NCBI RefSeq assembly: GCF_018139695.1
Contig: NZ_JAGSOG010000011.1
Span: 1-64,000, forward strand
From: Actinospica durhamensis
Lineage (GTDB): Bacteria > Actinomycetota > Actinomycetes > Streptomycetales > Catenulisporaceae
Length of the DNA: 64,000 nucleotides
Direction: 5' to 3'
Below, in pieces: positions 48,682 through 56,751 of this stretch (position 1 is its first letter; each line of letters begins with the position of its first letter). The notes under the pieces were generated by a model. The model searched no databases and was not told the DNA's origin. It saw only the letters and a list, made by a program, of their open reading frames with translations. The position numbers and the translations under genes were made by a program.

Positions 48682-49925
48682 GGCTGTTCCTCGTCGTCAG
48701 GGGTCATCAGTCGGTCGTCCAGTTCACCCGCGACCGGCAGCGCGCGCCGCCGGGACTCGGGCAGCCCGGCCAGCAGCTGCCGGCCGCGCAACGCGATGAT
48801 CCCGGCCCGCTGGTGGTCGTTCAGGTCGTTCATGGCGTCCAGAGCGTACGCGAGGCCGTCCTCGGCGTCTCCGTCGCGGATCAGGCACGCGGCCCGGTCC
48901 AGGCGCGTAAAGGCCCGGTCCATGTAGTCCGCCGGGCCGCACAGGTCCAGGGCCCGCTGCTGCGCCGGCCACGCCTTCCGGGTGTCGCCGAGGTGCGTGT
49001 ACGCGTTGCCCTGGTGGAAGCGGAGCTGTCCCTCGTCGTAGCCGAACGCGGAGTCGTTGACCGAGCCGGCGGGGAGCTGGCCGAGCCCGGTCTCCGCGCG
49101 GCCGATCGCGTGCTCGCACCCGGGTCTGTCCCCCCTGGCGGCGAGGATCCGCGCCTCGAGCGCCGCGGCGAGGACCGCGCCGACCCTGGGGACCGTGCCG
49201 GCCACGTGCTGGGCGCCGCGTGCCACGAGGAGCGCCTCGTCGAAGTCCTGGGCGTAGTAGTGGCCGTAGCACTCCTGCGCCAGGACCCAACTGATCGTCT
49301 CGGGGTCGCCGGTCTCCCGGGCGGTGGTGCGCGCCACCCTGGCCCAGGACCGGAACTCCGGGCGCCGGTCCAGCTTGATCAGGGTGAGGCAGACCAGTCC
49401 GCACATGTTCGCCGCGACCCGGGTCAGCGCGTACGTCGAGGAGAGCGGCCGGGGCCGGTCCATCAGCGCGTACACCTCGGCGAGGTCCGCGGTCAGGTCG
49501 GCGAGCAGCAGCGGCGCGGGCCGGTCCCGGGAGAGCAGCCCGTAGCGCACGACCGTCTGTTCGAGGTCGTCTATCGCGATGGACGAAAGGGCGCCGTCGC
49601 TGACCGAGGCGGCCAGGGCCCGGCGCAGCTGGTCGAGCCGGCCGACGGCGAGCGCGGACCCGACGGACGGGGCGCGGTCGGTGAACCCGAGCGAGGCGTA
49701 CGGGCGGCCGGTGACGAGTTCCAGGGCGCGCCGGTAGACGGGGCGGGCCGAGTTCGACACCCCGGTCTCCCAGCGCTGAATGAGCCGCTTGTTCGCCTCG
49801 TTGGGCTCGCCGAGGCGCCTCCCGGCTTCGCGCAGCCGCTCCGCGAACTCGTCCTGAGACAGGTTCAGGGCGCGGCGCACCGCCCGCAGGGTCTGATTCG
49901 GTATCCGGTCGGCAGACACGGCCAT
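48678..49925 (-). CDS. XRE-family regulator with TPR-like sensor region
   Basis: 415 aa. N-terminal HTH_3 domain (about 8-70: LRAVRRALNLSQDEFAERLR, then ANKRLIQRWETGVS) followed by about 340 residues of helical repeats resembling TPRs (EGQLRFHQGNAYTHLGDTRK). This architecture is common in actinomycete regulators that sense a peptide or small molecule. ATG 49925 is preferred to 49946 because TACGGT ends 6 nt before it (leaderless). Divergent from the STAS/HATPase/hemC operon. Confidence 0.8.
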   Translation of the reverse strand: MAVSADRIPNQTLRAVRRALNLSQDEFAERLREAGRRLGEPNEANKRLIQRWETGVSNSARPVYRRALELVTGRPYASLGFTDRAPSVGSALAVGRLDQLRRALAASVSDGALSSIAIDDLEQTVVRYGLLSRDRPAPLLLADLTADLAEVYALMDRPRPLSSTYALTRVAANMCGLVCLTLIKLDRRPEFRSWARVARTTARETGDPETISWVLAQECYGHYYAQDFDEALLVARGAQHVAGTVPRVGAVLAAALEARILAARGDRPGCEHAIGRAETGLGQLPAGSVNDSAFGYDEGQLRFHQGNAYTHLGDTRKAWPAQQRALDLCGPADYMDRAFTRLDRAACLIRDGDAEDGLAYALDAMNDLNDHQRAGIIALRGRQLLAGLPESRRRALPVAGELDDRLMTPDDEEQP

Positions 49926-49931
49926 AGAGCG

Positions 49932-49960
49932 ACCGTAGGGCGCCACGGGGGCGCCAGGAA
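49932..49960 (-). promoter_or_regulatory. Promoter of the XRE regulator
   Basis: Minus strand TTCCTG (49960-49955), 17-nt spacer, TACGGT (49937-49932), 6 nt to the ATG. Confidence 0.55.
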
Positions 49961-49989
49961 GGGTTTTGCGGCATGGCGCAGGGCTGTTT

Positions 49990-50037
49990 GACGCCGGAAT
50001 GACGCCCTGGGCGCAGCCGCACCGACGCCGGAATGAC
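49990..50037. promoter_or_regulatory. Pair of 14-bp direct repeats in the XRE/STAS divergent region
   Basis: GACGCCGGAATGAC occurs exactly at 49990-50003 and 50024-50037, 34 bp apart. It is the likely binding site of the XRE regulator for control of the divergent operon. Confidence 0.65.
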
Positions 50038-50084
50038 CGGTTCGCTGGTCGTGGACATCAGCGACGGTGAAGGCGGGTCTGACG

Positions 50085-50489
50085 ATGGACACGGTGAACG
50101 GGGCGATGCGCCCGGACGCGGCCGACTTCCATGTGGAGGTTGGCGAAACCACCTCGGGCACCGTGACGACGCTTCGGCTGATCGGCACGCTCAACGTGTA
50201 TACCGAGCCCGCATTGGCTGCGCGGGTCCAGGAAGCGATGAAGGGCGGCGCGTGGTCCCTGGTCGTGAGCCTCGCCGAGGTGGACCACGTGGACGCCGAG
50301 GTGGGCGTCGGTGCCCTGCTGCGGGCCCTGCGACGGCTCCAGGCCGGCAACGGGACGCTGCTGCTCGCCGAGGTGCCCGAGCAGGTCCGCAAAGCCATCA
50401 AGGCGCGAGGGCTGGGCTTGGTGCTACCAGCGTTCCCGACCGAGGAGTCCGCTGTGGAATTCCTCGCTACCTGGCGCAGTGCGGCATGA
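50085..50489 (+). CDS. STAS-domain protein (anti-anti-sigma-like), atypical phosphosite
   Basis: 134 aa. STAS fold: TLRLIGTLNVYTEPALAARV, LVVSLAEVDHVDAEVGVGAL and LLLAEVPEQVRKAI. In active anti-anti-sigma factors the segment after the Asp reads D-S-S-G with the phosphorylated Ser; here it is D-A-E-V, so the phosphoacceptor is missing. Start at ATG 50085 (GTG 50067 possible). ATGA-coupled to a HATPase gene that also lacks key residues. Confidence 0.8.
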   Translation: MDTVNGAMRPDAADFHVEVGETTSGTVTTLRLIGTLNVYTEPALAARVQEAMKGGAWSLVVSLAEVDHVDAEVGVGALLRALRRLQAGNGTLLLAEVPEQVRKAIKARGLGLVLPAFPTEESAVEFLATWRSAA

Positions 50490-50899
50490 TTGCTGGCCCG
50501 CTGATCGCGTCGATCGAGGCGGTAGCGACCGCGGACACCGAGGACGTGGAGATCCGCGTGACCGCGTCGTGCAGACCCCTCGCGTCCAGGACGGTGCGCC
50601 GCCTCGTCCGCGTGCTCGCGGCGGACTGCCCTCGCCTGGACGACGTGCTACAGATCACCTCCGAGCTCATCGCCTGCGCGGTCCTGTACCCCGGGCCCAC
50701 GGACATCATGGCGGTCTCGATCGTGCTCGGTACGCGCATGGCCCGGGTCACCATCGCGCAGGACATGGCGCCGCTCCAAGCGAAAACCGCCGTCCCCGGC
50801 TTCGGTCTCGCCATGGTCGTCGTCCATGAGCTCGCGGATACCTGCCATCACTACAACCGCGGCGAGTACGCGCAGATATTCGCGGAGGTGAAGTGGTGA
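50486..50899 (+). CDS. Degenerate RsbW-like HATPase
   Basis: 137 aa. GHKL-type fold: SCRPLASRTVRRLVRVL, the N-box region SELIACAVLYPG, IAQDMAP and GFGLAMVVVHELAD. The N-box Asn that holds Mg is Cys and the His is Tyr, so kinase activity is doubtful. It could still bind a STAS partner or sigma factor. Overlaps the STAS gene (ATGA) and the next small gene (GTGA). Confidence 0.75.
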   Translation: MIAGPLIASIEAVATADTEDVEIRVTASCRPLASRTVRRLVRVLAADCPRLDDVLQITSELIACAVLYPGPTDIMAVSIVLGTRMARVTIAQDMAPLQAKTAVPGFGLAMVVVHELADTCHHYNRGEYAQIFAEVKW

Positions 50900-51114
50900 A
50901 GTACCTCGCGAACAACGGGATCACCGGTGCCGTCATCCTCGACGAGGACGAGGCCCGCCAGGACTTCGACTCTGCGCCGCGTGTCGTAGGTGAGTTCGGC
51001 CAGGAGTTCACCACATTCCCCGTCGGCGAGTACGGGCACGTACTCATGTGCGCCGCGATCACGTACACGCCTGTCAAAGAGGCGCCGAGGCGGAAGCGGC
51101 GACGCGCCCCGTAG
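50896..51114 (+). CDS. Small hypothetical protein with basic tail
   Basis: 72 aa, GTG start overlapping the previous stop. Strand-rich centre (ITGAVILDEDEARQDFD) and a C-terminal RRKRRR run that could bind nucleic acid. No family recognised. Confidence 0.6.
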   Translation: MKYLANNGITGAVILDEDEARQDFDSAPRVVGEFGQEFTTFPVGEYGHVLMCAAITYTPVKEAPRRKRRRAP

Positions 51115-51205
51115 CTCGTAGCGCCCCGGCCGCGCCACCCGGCATCCATGCCGGGCACGGACGAGGATTAAACCCGATGCACCACCAACCCTCAGAAGGA
51201 CCCTC

Positions 51206-52228
51206 ATGCCGACCACCGACACCACGACAACCGACGCGCTCGCCCAGGTCGTGGCGCAGCGCTTCACCGACACGCCGCTGCGCGTCGGCACCCGCACCTC
51301 ACCCATGGCCCTGTGGCAGGCCGGGCACGTCGCGGACCTGCTCGCCAAACGCGTCCCCGGCCTGCGCACCGAGCTTGTCGGGATCGAGACCACGGCCGAC
51401 AACTGGCCCGGCGACCTCGCCGAACTCGGCGGGAAGGGCCTGTTCACCAAAGAGATCGACCGGGGGCTGATGGCCGGGCAGGTCGACGTCGCGGTGCACT
51501 GCATGAAGGACGTGCCCGGCGATGTGCCGCTGCCGCCCGGGACCGCGTTCGGGGCGTACCTGACCCGCGACGACGTGCACGACGTAGCCCTGTTCCCGGC
51601 AGCCTCGCCCATCCGGCGGCTCGAGGACCTGCCGCAGGGCGCGAAAGTCGCGACCTCCTCCGTGCGCCGGCGCGCCCAACTCCACCAGTACCGGCCGGAC
51701 CTGCGGATCGAACGGATCCGCGGGAACGTCAACTCGAGGCTGCGGAAGCTGGACGAGGGGACGGACGGGTTCGAGGCGATGATCCTCGCGCGTGCGGGTC
51801 TCGGGCGGATCGGCGAGGCCGGTCAGCGCCCCTACCAGCTGCTGCCGATGGAGCACCAGGGCAAGAAGGTCGCGGTGCTGCCCGCCGTGGGCTCCGGCGT
51901 CATCGGGCTCCAGGCGCGCACCGCCGACGCCCCCGTCATGGCGCTGCTGGACGAACTCAGCGACCCGGACACGGCAGCGTGCGTGACGGCGGAACGGGTC
52001 ATGCTGCACATGCTCCTCGGCCACTGCAACTCCCCGATCGCCGGACACTGCGTGCGCACCCCGGACGGCCGGGAGTTCCACCTGCGCGGCATGGTGTTCA
52101 ACCGGGACGGATCGAGGTTCGTGCACGCCGCCGCCTGGCATAAGGACCCCGCCACGGCCGGGTCGCTGGTCGCCGCCGACCTGTTGCGCCAAGGCGCCAG
52201 AGACCTCATCAACGCGACAAAGAACTGA
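51206..52228 (+). CDS. hemC: Hydroxymethylbilane synthase (porphobilinogen deaminase), accessory copy
   Basis: Polymerises four porphobilinogens into hydroxymethylbilane, the linear tetrapyrrole precursor of heme and B12; 340 aa. Key residues are present: Arg in LRVGTRTSPMALWQA, K101-D102 in CMKDVP, SSVRRRAQL, RIRGNVNSRLRKLD, and the cofactor-carrying Cys C274 in LLGHCNSPIAG. GQGA-type VGQGA is VGSGV. It looks functional although it lies in an accessory region without other heme genes; the housekeeping copy is presumably elsewhere. Downstream of STAS/HATPase, followed by a Nudix gene. Confidence 0.9.
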   Translation: MPTTDTTTTDALAQVVAQRFTDTPLRVGTRTSPMALWQAGHVADLLAKRVPGLRTELVGIETTADNWPGDLAELGGKGLFTKEIDRGLMAGQVDVAVHCMKDVPGDVPLPPGTAFGAYLTRDDVHDVALFPAASPIRRLEDLPQGAKVATSSVRRRAQLHQYRPDLRIERIRGNVNSRLRKLDEGTDGFEAMILARAGLGRIGEAGQRPYQLLPMEHQGKKVAVLPAVGSGVIGLQARTADAPVMALLDELSDPDTAACVTAERVMLHMLLGHCNSPIAGHCVRTPDGREFHLRGMVFNRDGSRFVHAAAWHKDPATAGSLVAADLLRQGARDLINATKN

Positions 52229-52266
52229 CCGAGGCGGTAGGCGCGTTCCCCGTCACCGGGCATCTC

Positions 52267-52677
52267 GTGGTCGCGGACGAGGCTGGCCGCTGGCTGATCC
52301 TGCGCCGCACCCGCCCGCCCGAGCAGTGGATGCTGCCCGGCGGGCGGGTGCTGCCGGGCGAGTCGCCTGCCGCCGCCGCGATCCGCGAGACACGGGAGGA
52401 GACCGGGCTGCGCGTCGATGCCGGGGACCTGCTCGCGGTCGCTTTCGTCGCGCCCTCGTACCCCCGGCTCTCCGGCCGGCTCGCCTTCGTGTTCGCCGCC
52501 GCGCTCCCCGCGCCAGGGCACGAGATACGGCCCGATGGTGTCGAGGTCGACCGGTGGCAGTTCGCCGAGCCGGCGCGGGCCCTCGAGCTGCTGCATCCGC
52601 TGATGGCCGCGCGCCTCGCGACACCAGAGCGGCGGAGTGTCTACATCGAGCAGCGACCGCAAAGGGCTGATCATTAG
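52267..52677 (+). CDS. Nudix hydrolase
   Basis: 136 aa from GTG 52267. The Nudix box is intact: GGRVLPGESPAAAAIRETRE followed by ETGL (G-x5-E-x7-RE-x2-EE-x-G). In-frame sequence upstream (ending PVTGHLVV) looks like the usual Nudix first strand, but the only earlier candidate start is a CTG at 52225 overlapping the hemC stop. Nudix genes are regular AICE companions. Substrate unknown. Confidence 0.85.
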   Translation: MVADEAGRWLILRRTRPPEQWMLPGGRVLPGESPAAAAIRETREETGLRVDAGDLLAVAFVAPSYPRLSGRLAFVFAAALPAPGHEIRPDGVEVDRWQFAEPARALELLHPLMAARLATPERRSVYIEQRPQRADH

Positions 52678-52756
52678 CGGCCCACAGGCTCCCGGCCCTG
52701 CCGCCACTCCCTGCCGGCCGGGTCGGGCCTTCCCCGCTGGCACTGGTGTCGTGGCG

Positions 52757-52782
52757 GGACCCGCGGTTGATGCGGCGGGTCC
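52757..52782. terminator. Hairpin between Nudix gene and convergent secreted-protein gene
   Basis: GGACCCGC / GCGGGTCC, 8 bp, 10-nt loop, in the 174-bp gap between two convergent stops. Confidence 0.5.
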
Positions 52783-52851
52783 TCCAAGGCCTGCGGCGGC
52801 TATCACCGCCGCGAGAGGCGACTCGCCGTCCCGGTCGTTGGTCCTCCGCGT

Positions 52852-53352
52852 TTACCGGCGCACTTGGATCATCAGATCCCGCTCCCCTCGGAAGCAGATG
52901 AGGTCGCCGTCGGACGTGCAGGTGGGCCGGATGAAACCATTGATCCGCACGTGCCCCAGGCCACCAGCGGACTCGTACACGGCGTAAGAGAGGTCATCGA
53001 CCGGGAAGGAGTTGATACTGTTTTCCGGCAAGCGCGCCGGCCAGGCGCCCCCACCCTCCTGTACCACCTTGTAGAGCGACTGCTCAGAGGGCAGCCTGCC
53101 CACCCGGAATTCGACTCGCACAGTGGGCGGTAAGCCGACGCCGGGCATCTCGCCGGTCCCGTTGTCGTTCCCGACGATGTTGTCCCGGCCGGCGTTGAAG
53201 ATGTCTCCGCCCGCGATCTGGCAGTACTCGCAGTTGATCGTGATGCCAGGGGTTTGTTCCGCAGCGTCTGCCGAGGCGATGGCGGGAATGCCGGCGAGCG
53301 CGGCAGTAGCGAGCAGCCCGATGAGGGCGGCACTCCTGACGGTACGGATCAC
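52852..53352 (-). CDS. Secreted hypothetical protein
   Basis: 166 aa. Signal peptide (RTVRSAALIGLLATAALAG then AIASADA, cleavage near 30). The mature part contains NCEYCQIAGGDIFNAGRDN, with four Cys in total that could form two disulfides, and Asn/Gly-rich turns. GTG start with GGAAGAG upstream. No family recognised. Divergent from the next gene. Confidence 0.65.
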   Translation of the reverse strand: MIRTVRSAALIGLLATAALAGIPAIASADAAEQTPGITINCEYCQIAGGDIFNAGRDNIVGNDNGTGEMPGVGLPPTVRVEFRVGRLPSEQSLYKVVQEGGGAWPARLPENSINSFPVDDLSYAVYESAGGLGHVRINGFIRPTCTSDGDLICFRGERDLMIQVRR

Positions 53353-53521
53353 GGCTCTTCCTTCCAGGTCAGGACAGGTTCGCCGTGAGCGTAGGAGCCG
53401 TGTTGCGGGCGGCGGCGGACCGTCACCCGCCCGCGTGGTGTCGCTGAGCCGAGCAGACCAACACCCGGTTTTGGGCTCCAAATGCGCGGAGACCAACCTG
53501 CCGACCAAGGAGGTGGCAGCC

Positions 53522-54010
53522 GTGCCCTGGATCGTTGCCGGGCTGGCGCTGCAGTTCGTCGGCGCAGTCGTGATGACCGTGGGGTTCCGCGCGACATGGA
53601 TGCAATACCGCGGCGACAAGCGTTTGGTGAAGCCCTTCATCCTGGCAATCGAGACCACTCCGAAGCGCCTCGGCAGGTTTGTCGAGACGGAATTGCGGAT
53701 GATCAAGAATTTTCGTCGCCGGGAGGCCCTTGAATCATTGGGCCGTCGGGGCGCCTCTTCGGCGTCGGCCACCGCGACGGATGAGGGCGAACTCGTTGCT
53801 GAACTGCAGCGTCGACTGACCGACCTGGAGTGGCAGGTTGCGGAACTGGACGAGGAGAATGCGAAAGAGCACGAGGCCATGAATGGCTTGATCTATATAA
53901 GCGTACAGTCGCTGGCGATTGGCGGACTGGCCACGCAGGCGGCGGGCTTGTTCCTGGTGACCGTCGGCGCGTTCGTCGCTGCCGTGCCTTCGCTCGAGGC
54001 CGGTTGGTAG
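53522..54010 (+). CDS. Membrane protein with coiled coil, unknown function
   Basis: 162 aa. N-terminal membrane segment (WIVAGLALQFVGAVVMTVGF), basic helical region, a coiled coil (about 88-120, ELVAELQRRLTDLEWQVAEL) and a second hydrophobic segment near the C-terminus. Strong AAGGAGGTGG before the GTG. Lower GC than its neighbours toward the 3' end. Confidence 0.65.
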   Translation: MPWIVAGLALQFVGAVVMTVGFRATWMQYRGDKRLVKPFILAIETTPKRLGRFVETELRMIKNFRRREALESLGRRGASSASATATDEGELVAELQRRLTDLEWQVAELDEENAKEHEAMNGLIYISVQSLAIGGLATQAAGLFLVTVGAFVAAVPSLEAGW

Positions 54011-54046
54011 GCGACGGCCACCCCGCCCATGATCACTGATCAAACA

Positions 54047-54064
54047 ACATAATTGGTGTTATGT
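54047..54064. repeat. AT-rich inverted repeat
   Basis: ACATAA-TTGGTG-TTATGT in a 50-bp AT-rich island (about 54,029-54,080), rare in this high-GC sequence. Possible protein-binding or insertion-junction site; flanked by two GATC-containing segments. Confidence 0.35.
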
Positions 54065-54201
54065 GGATTGATCGAAAGCTGGATTCTGGCGCTCCGCCGG
54101 GGTAAGGAGTGGCGGCGGATCACACCGATCCGACGCCGACCCGGTCACGGATTGCCCAAGCCCCCGCCGGACGCCCACGTGCGCCCGGTACGGTCACGCC
54201 C

Positions 54202-54717
54202 ATGACTTCCCGCCGTGCTTCCGCGCCTGCCGCTGCCTTCGCCGCCGGCCTCGCCCTGGCGGGCTGCTCGTCCAGCTCCGCGACCTCGAACGCCGACACG
54301 CAGACGATCGTCGCGACGACCGCGCTACCGGCTACTGTGCATTCCCCCAGCCGCCCGGCCACAAGCGCCGCCGCAGTCAAGGCCGCTCCCAAGCCGTCCT
54401 CTCCCGCCGCTCCGACGGTGACGACGTCCGACAACCCGGCGTTCGACCTGACCGGATCCGGACCCGACTGCGTGATGACGTACGGGGTGACGCCGGACGG
54501 GCGAACGCTCACCGTCGTCACGGTCACGATCCCCGGCGAGATCATCACTCATGTCTCCGACCAGGCCGGGGACATCAACCGGCACGACACGCACATCACC
54601 CCGGGGCCGAACGCGTTCGTGTACGACTTCCCGCTGAGCCAGGCCACGGATATGGGTGCTATCTTCACGCCGGACGGGGGAGCGTCGCAGTCCTGCACGA
54701 TCGAGCCCGCGAAGTAG
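54202..54717 (+). CDS. Lipoprotein, unknown function
   Basis: 171 aa. Signal peptide with lipobox LALAGC (Cys about residue 22). A Ser/Thr/Pro/Ala-rich linker follows (25-80), then a small strand-rich domain with two Cys (CVMTYGVTPDGRTLTVV and QSCTIEP). TACGGT ends 7 nt before the ATG, so it is possibly leaderless. Cargo gene with no recognised role. Confidence 0.65.
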   Translation: MTSRRASAPAAAFAAGLALAGCSSSSATSNADTQTIVATTALPATVHSPSRPATSAAAVKAAPKPSSPAAPTVTTSDNPAFDLTGSGPDCVMTYGVTPDGRTLTVVTVTIPGEIITHVSDQAGDINRHDTHITPGPNAFVYDFPLSQATDMGAIFTPDGGASQSCTIEPAK

Positions 54718-54722
54718 GCGCG

Positions 54723-55364
54723 CTATGGCGCACCGGGCGGCGCGCTGCCCGACGCTGCCGCCTGCGCTGCCTCCTCCTCGGCCCAGCGAGCCTCGACGAG
54801 CTTGGATACATGGTCGAAGGAATCCTTGGCGTCCCGGTACACCTCGCCCGGCGCGGGCAGTCGTTCCTCTCGCTGAAACGCGGTCAGAGTCAAGACGCCG
54901 TGCTCGGCTATCGCGTGTAGTACGAACCAGGGGGCACCGTACGCAGAGTAGGTGTAGAACAGCAACTCCCAGTCCTCCAGAAGGTTAAAGACCTCCAGGA
55001 GTGCGAGGCGCACCCGCTCGTCGCGCAGTGTTCGAGCGGCCATGGCGGACGGCCCGACGATGTCCCATAGCTTCCCTGACCACAGTTCCTTCTCCCGCTC
55101 GTCCTTCCATGCGGCCTCTATATCGCCCTGATGACGCGTATCGGCCGACGGTCTCGGTATGGCCCGGACGTGCCGGAGGATGTCCGCGAACGACGCGGTG
55201 AGCGCCGCTATGGCGGCGTCCTGGTTGGCGTCGACCCGGGCCTGCCGGGCTGCGGCCAGCTCCTTCTTTTGTGCCGTGTCGGTGCCGCGGTAAGTGGCGT
55301 AGGCGCCGACGAGGGTGCCGACGATGGTGCTGCCCAAGGGGATGGCGACGGAGGTCCAGTCCAT
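54723..55364 (-). CDS. Membrane-anchored hypothetical protein
   Basis: 213 aa. One N-terminal membrane segment (VAIPLGSTIVGTLVGAYATY), then a charged coiled helix (DTAQKKELAAARQARVDANQ) and a helical domain with several Trp. Plan resembles the protein at 47738-48244. Convergent with the lipoprotein gene, 5 nt apart. Confidence 0.6.
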   Translation of the reverse strand: MDWTSVAIPLGSTIVGTLVGAYATYRGTDTAQKKELAAARQARVDANQDAAIAALTASFADILRHVRAIPRPSADTRHQGDIEAAWKDEREKELWSGKLWDIVGPSAMAARTLRDERVRLALLEVFNLLEDWELLFYTYSAYGAPWFVLHAIAEHGVLTLTAFQREERLPAPGEVYRDAKDSFDHVSKLVEARWAEEEAAQAAASGSAPPGAP

Positions 55365-55504
55365 GGCGCCATTGTTCCGGGCGGGCCCCGACTGAGCGCC
55401 CGCTGCCTATTCCAGCAGGCCACGGGTCTAAGGGGTCCCGACACGCGGCCGTCGCCGGACTTCGGTCGAGGCGACGGGCGCGCTGCAGCGTCGGCATGGC
55501 GGAC

Positions 55505-55864
55505 TTACGACCCGAACGCCGCGGCCATGACGTTGAATACCGGGCTGGTGCCAGAGATCGTCCACCGGAGCCGGTACTGGCCGATGGCGTTCGGGGTTGC
55601 CTGCAGCAGGTTTCCGGCGGCGGACTGCGCGCCGGCCGCGGTCTGCGGGTTGAGCGAGACGACGGGCCACCAGTTGCCGGAGGCGTCGGAGACGTCGAGG
55701 AAGACCTGCAGCGTCGGGGTGCCGGTGCCGGAGACGCCGGTCACGACGCAGGCCGCGGCGACCTGGCCGCCCGGGACGGCGGCGGTCGGCAGGGAGAACG
55801 TGGGCGAGGTGCCGGAGGCCGAGAGGCCGGCCCAGATGCCTGCGGACGGGCTCAGCGAGTTCAC
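55505..55864 (-). CDS. Small strand-rich protein, possible virion component
   Basis: 119 aa, GTG start, 14 nt after the protease-like gene. Rich in Ser/Gly/Thr/Ala with alternating strands (TPTLQVFLDVSDASGNWWPV), no signal peptide. Composition and position suggest a head-decoration-like protein, but I recognise no family. Confidence 0.5.
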   Translation of the reverse strand: MNSLSPSAGIWAGLSASGTSPTFSLPTAAVPGGQVAAACVVTGVSGTGTPTLQVFLDVSDASGNWWPVVSLNPQTAAGAQSAAGNLLQATPNAIGQYRLRWTISGTSPVFNVMAAAFGS

Positions 55865-55878
55865 GATGCGACTCCGTC

Positions 55879-56751
55879 TCAGGCGTCGAAGAGGGTCCGG
55901 CCGCCGCGGGCGCGGTGGGCGTCGGCCCAGCCGGGCGAGCGCAGGCCGAAGGACTCGGTCATCCGGTCGGCCAGGCGCCGGCCGAGCTGCTCGGTGCTCA
56001 GGCCCCGGAGTTGCGCGGCTTCGGTGACAGCGGCCTGCTCGGCGGCCTGGATGCGCCGGCGGGCGTCGGCCTCGACGATCGCCCTGGCGCGGGCGACGGA
56101 CGTCTCGGCGAGATCCGCTTCCGTGATCGGCGCGTTGGCGGAGCGGGCCTCGGTGATCTGGCGCAGCAGCGCCTGGAACTGGGTCTCGGACATCGGGGCG
56201 GCGGCGGGCATGGGTTCCTCCCAGGACTCGAAGATGGGGGTGCGTCCGGAGCCGCGGGCGGCCGTGGACTCGAACGGCGGCCGGGATGACGGCGCGATGA
56301 CCGCTCCGGTGACTCCGGGCGACGCCGTGAAGTCGATCTTCTCGACCTCCATGTCGTCCGCGGTGCTCGCGGGCTTGCCGTCCACCACGGTGGTGCGCGG
56401 CTCGCCGAGGAAGCTGCCGGCGATGGAGACCGAGCGCAGCCCGGGCGGGCCCCCGTCGGCCGGGTGCACGAGGGCCGCGATGTCGCGGGCCGGCGCGGTG
56501 TCGTAGAACCGGGCTTCGAAGTGGGCGCGGCCGGCTTCGTCCTGGTGGACACGGGTGACCCTCGCGACGATCTTGCCGCTGTCGTCGGCCGCGTCATGCG
56601 AGGTCCTCATGACGATCGGCAGGCCGTCGGGGTCGGCGATGCGCGCCTGCATCCGAGAGACCGCCTTGCCTATCAGTTCCTTGCTGTAATGCCGGTTGTT
56701 TCGACTGACGCCGGGGGTCAGGAACACCCCGTGCAGCGGGGGCAGTGCCAC
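55879..56751 (-). CDS. Putative prohead-protease-like protein
   Basis: 290 aa. The N-terminal half resembles phage head-maturation proteases: GVSRNNRHYSKELIGKAVSR, then RTSHDAADDSGKIVARVTRV with candidate His 52, and GLRSVSIAGSF with candidate Ser 107 or 109. The C-terminal half is a long charged helix (about 185-270), as in proteases carrying a scaffold domain. No capsid gene is visible beside it. The assignment rests on pattern only. Confidence 0.5.
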   Translation of the reverse strand: MALPPLHGVFLTPGVSRNNRHYSKELIGKAVSRMQARIADPDGLPIVMRTSHDAADDSGKIVARVTRVHQDEAGRAHFEARFYDTAPARDIAALVHPADGGPPGLRSVSIAGSFLGEPRTTVVDGKPASTADDMEVEKIDFTASPGVTGAVIAPSSRPPFESTAARGSGRTPIFESWEEPMPAAAPMSETQFQALLRQITEARSANAPITEADLAETSVARARAIVEADARRRIQAAEQAAVTEAAQLRGLSTEQLGRRLADRMTESFGLRSPGWADAHRARGGRTLFDA

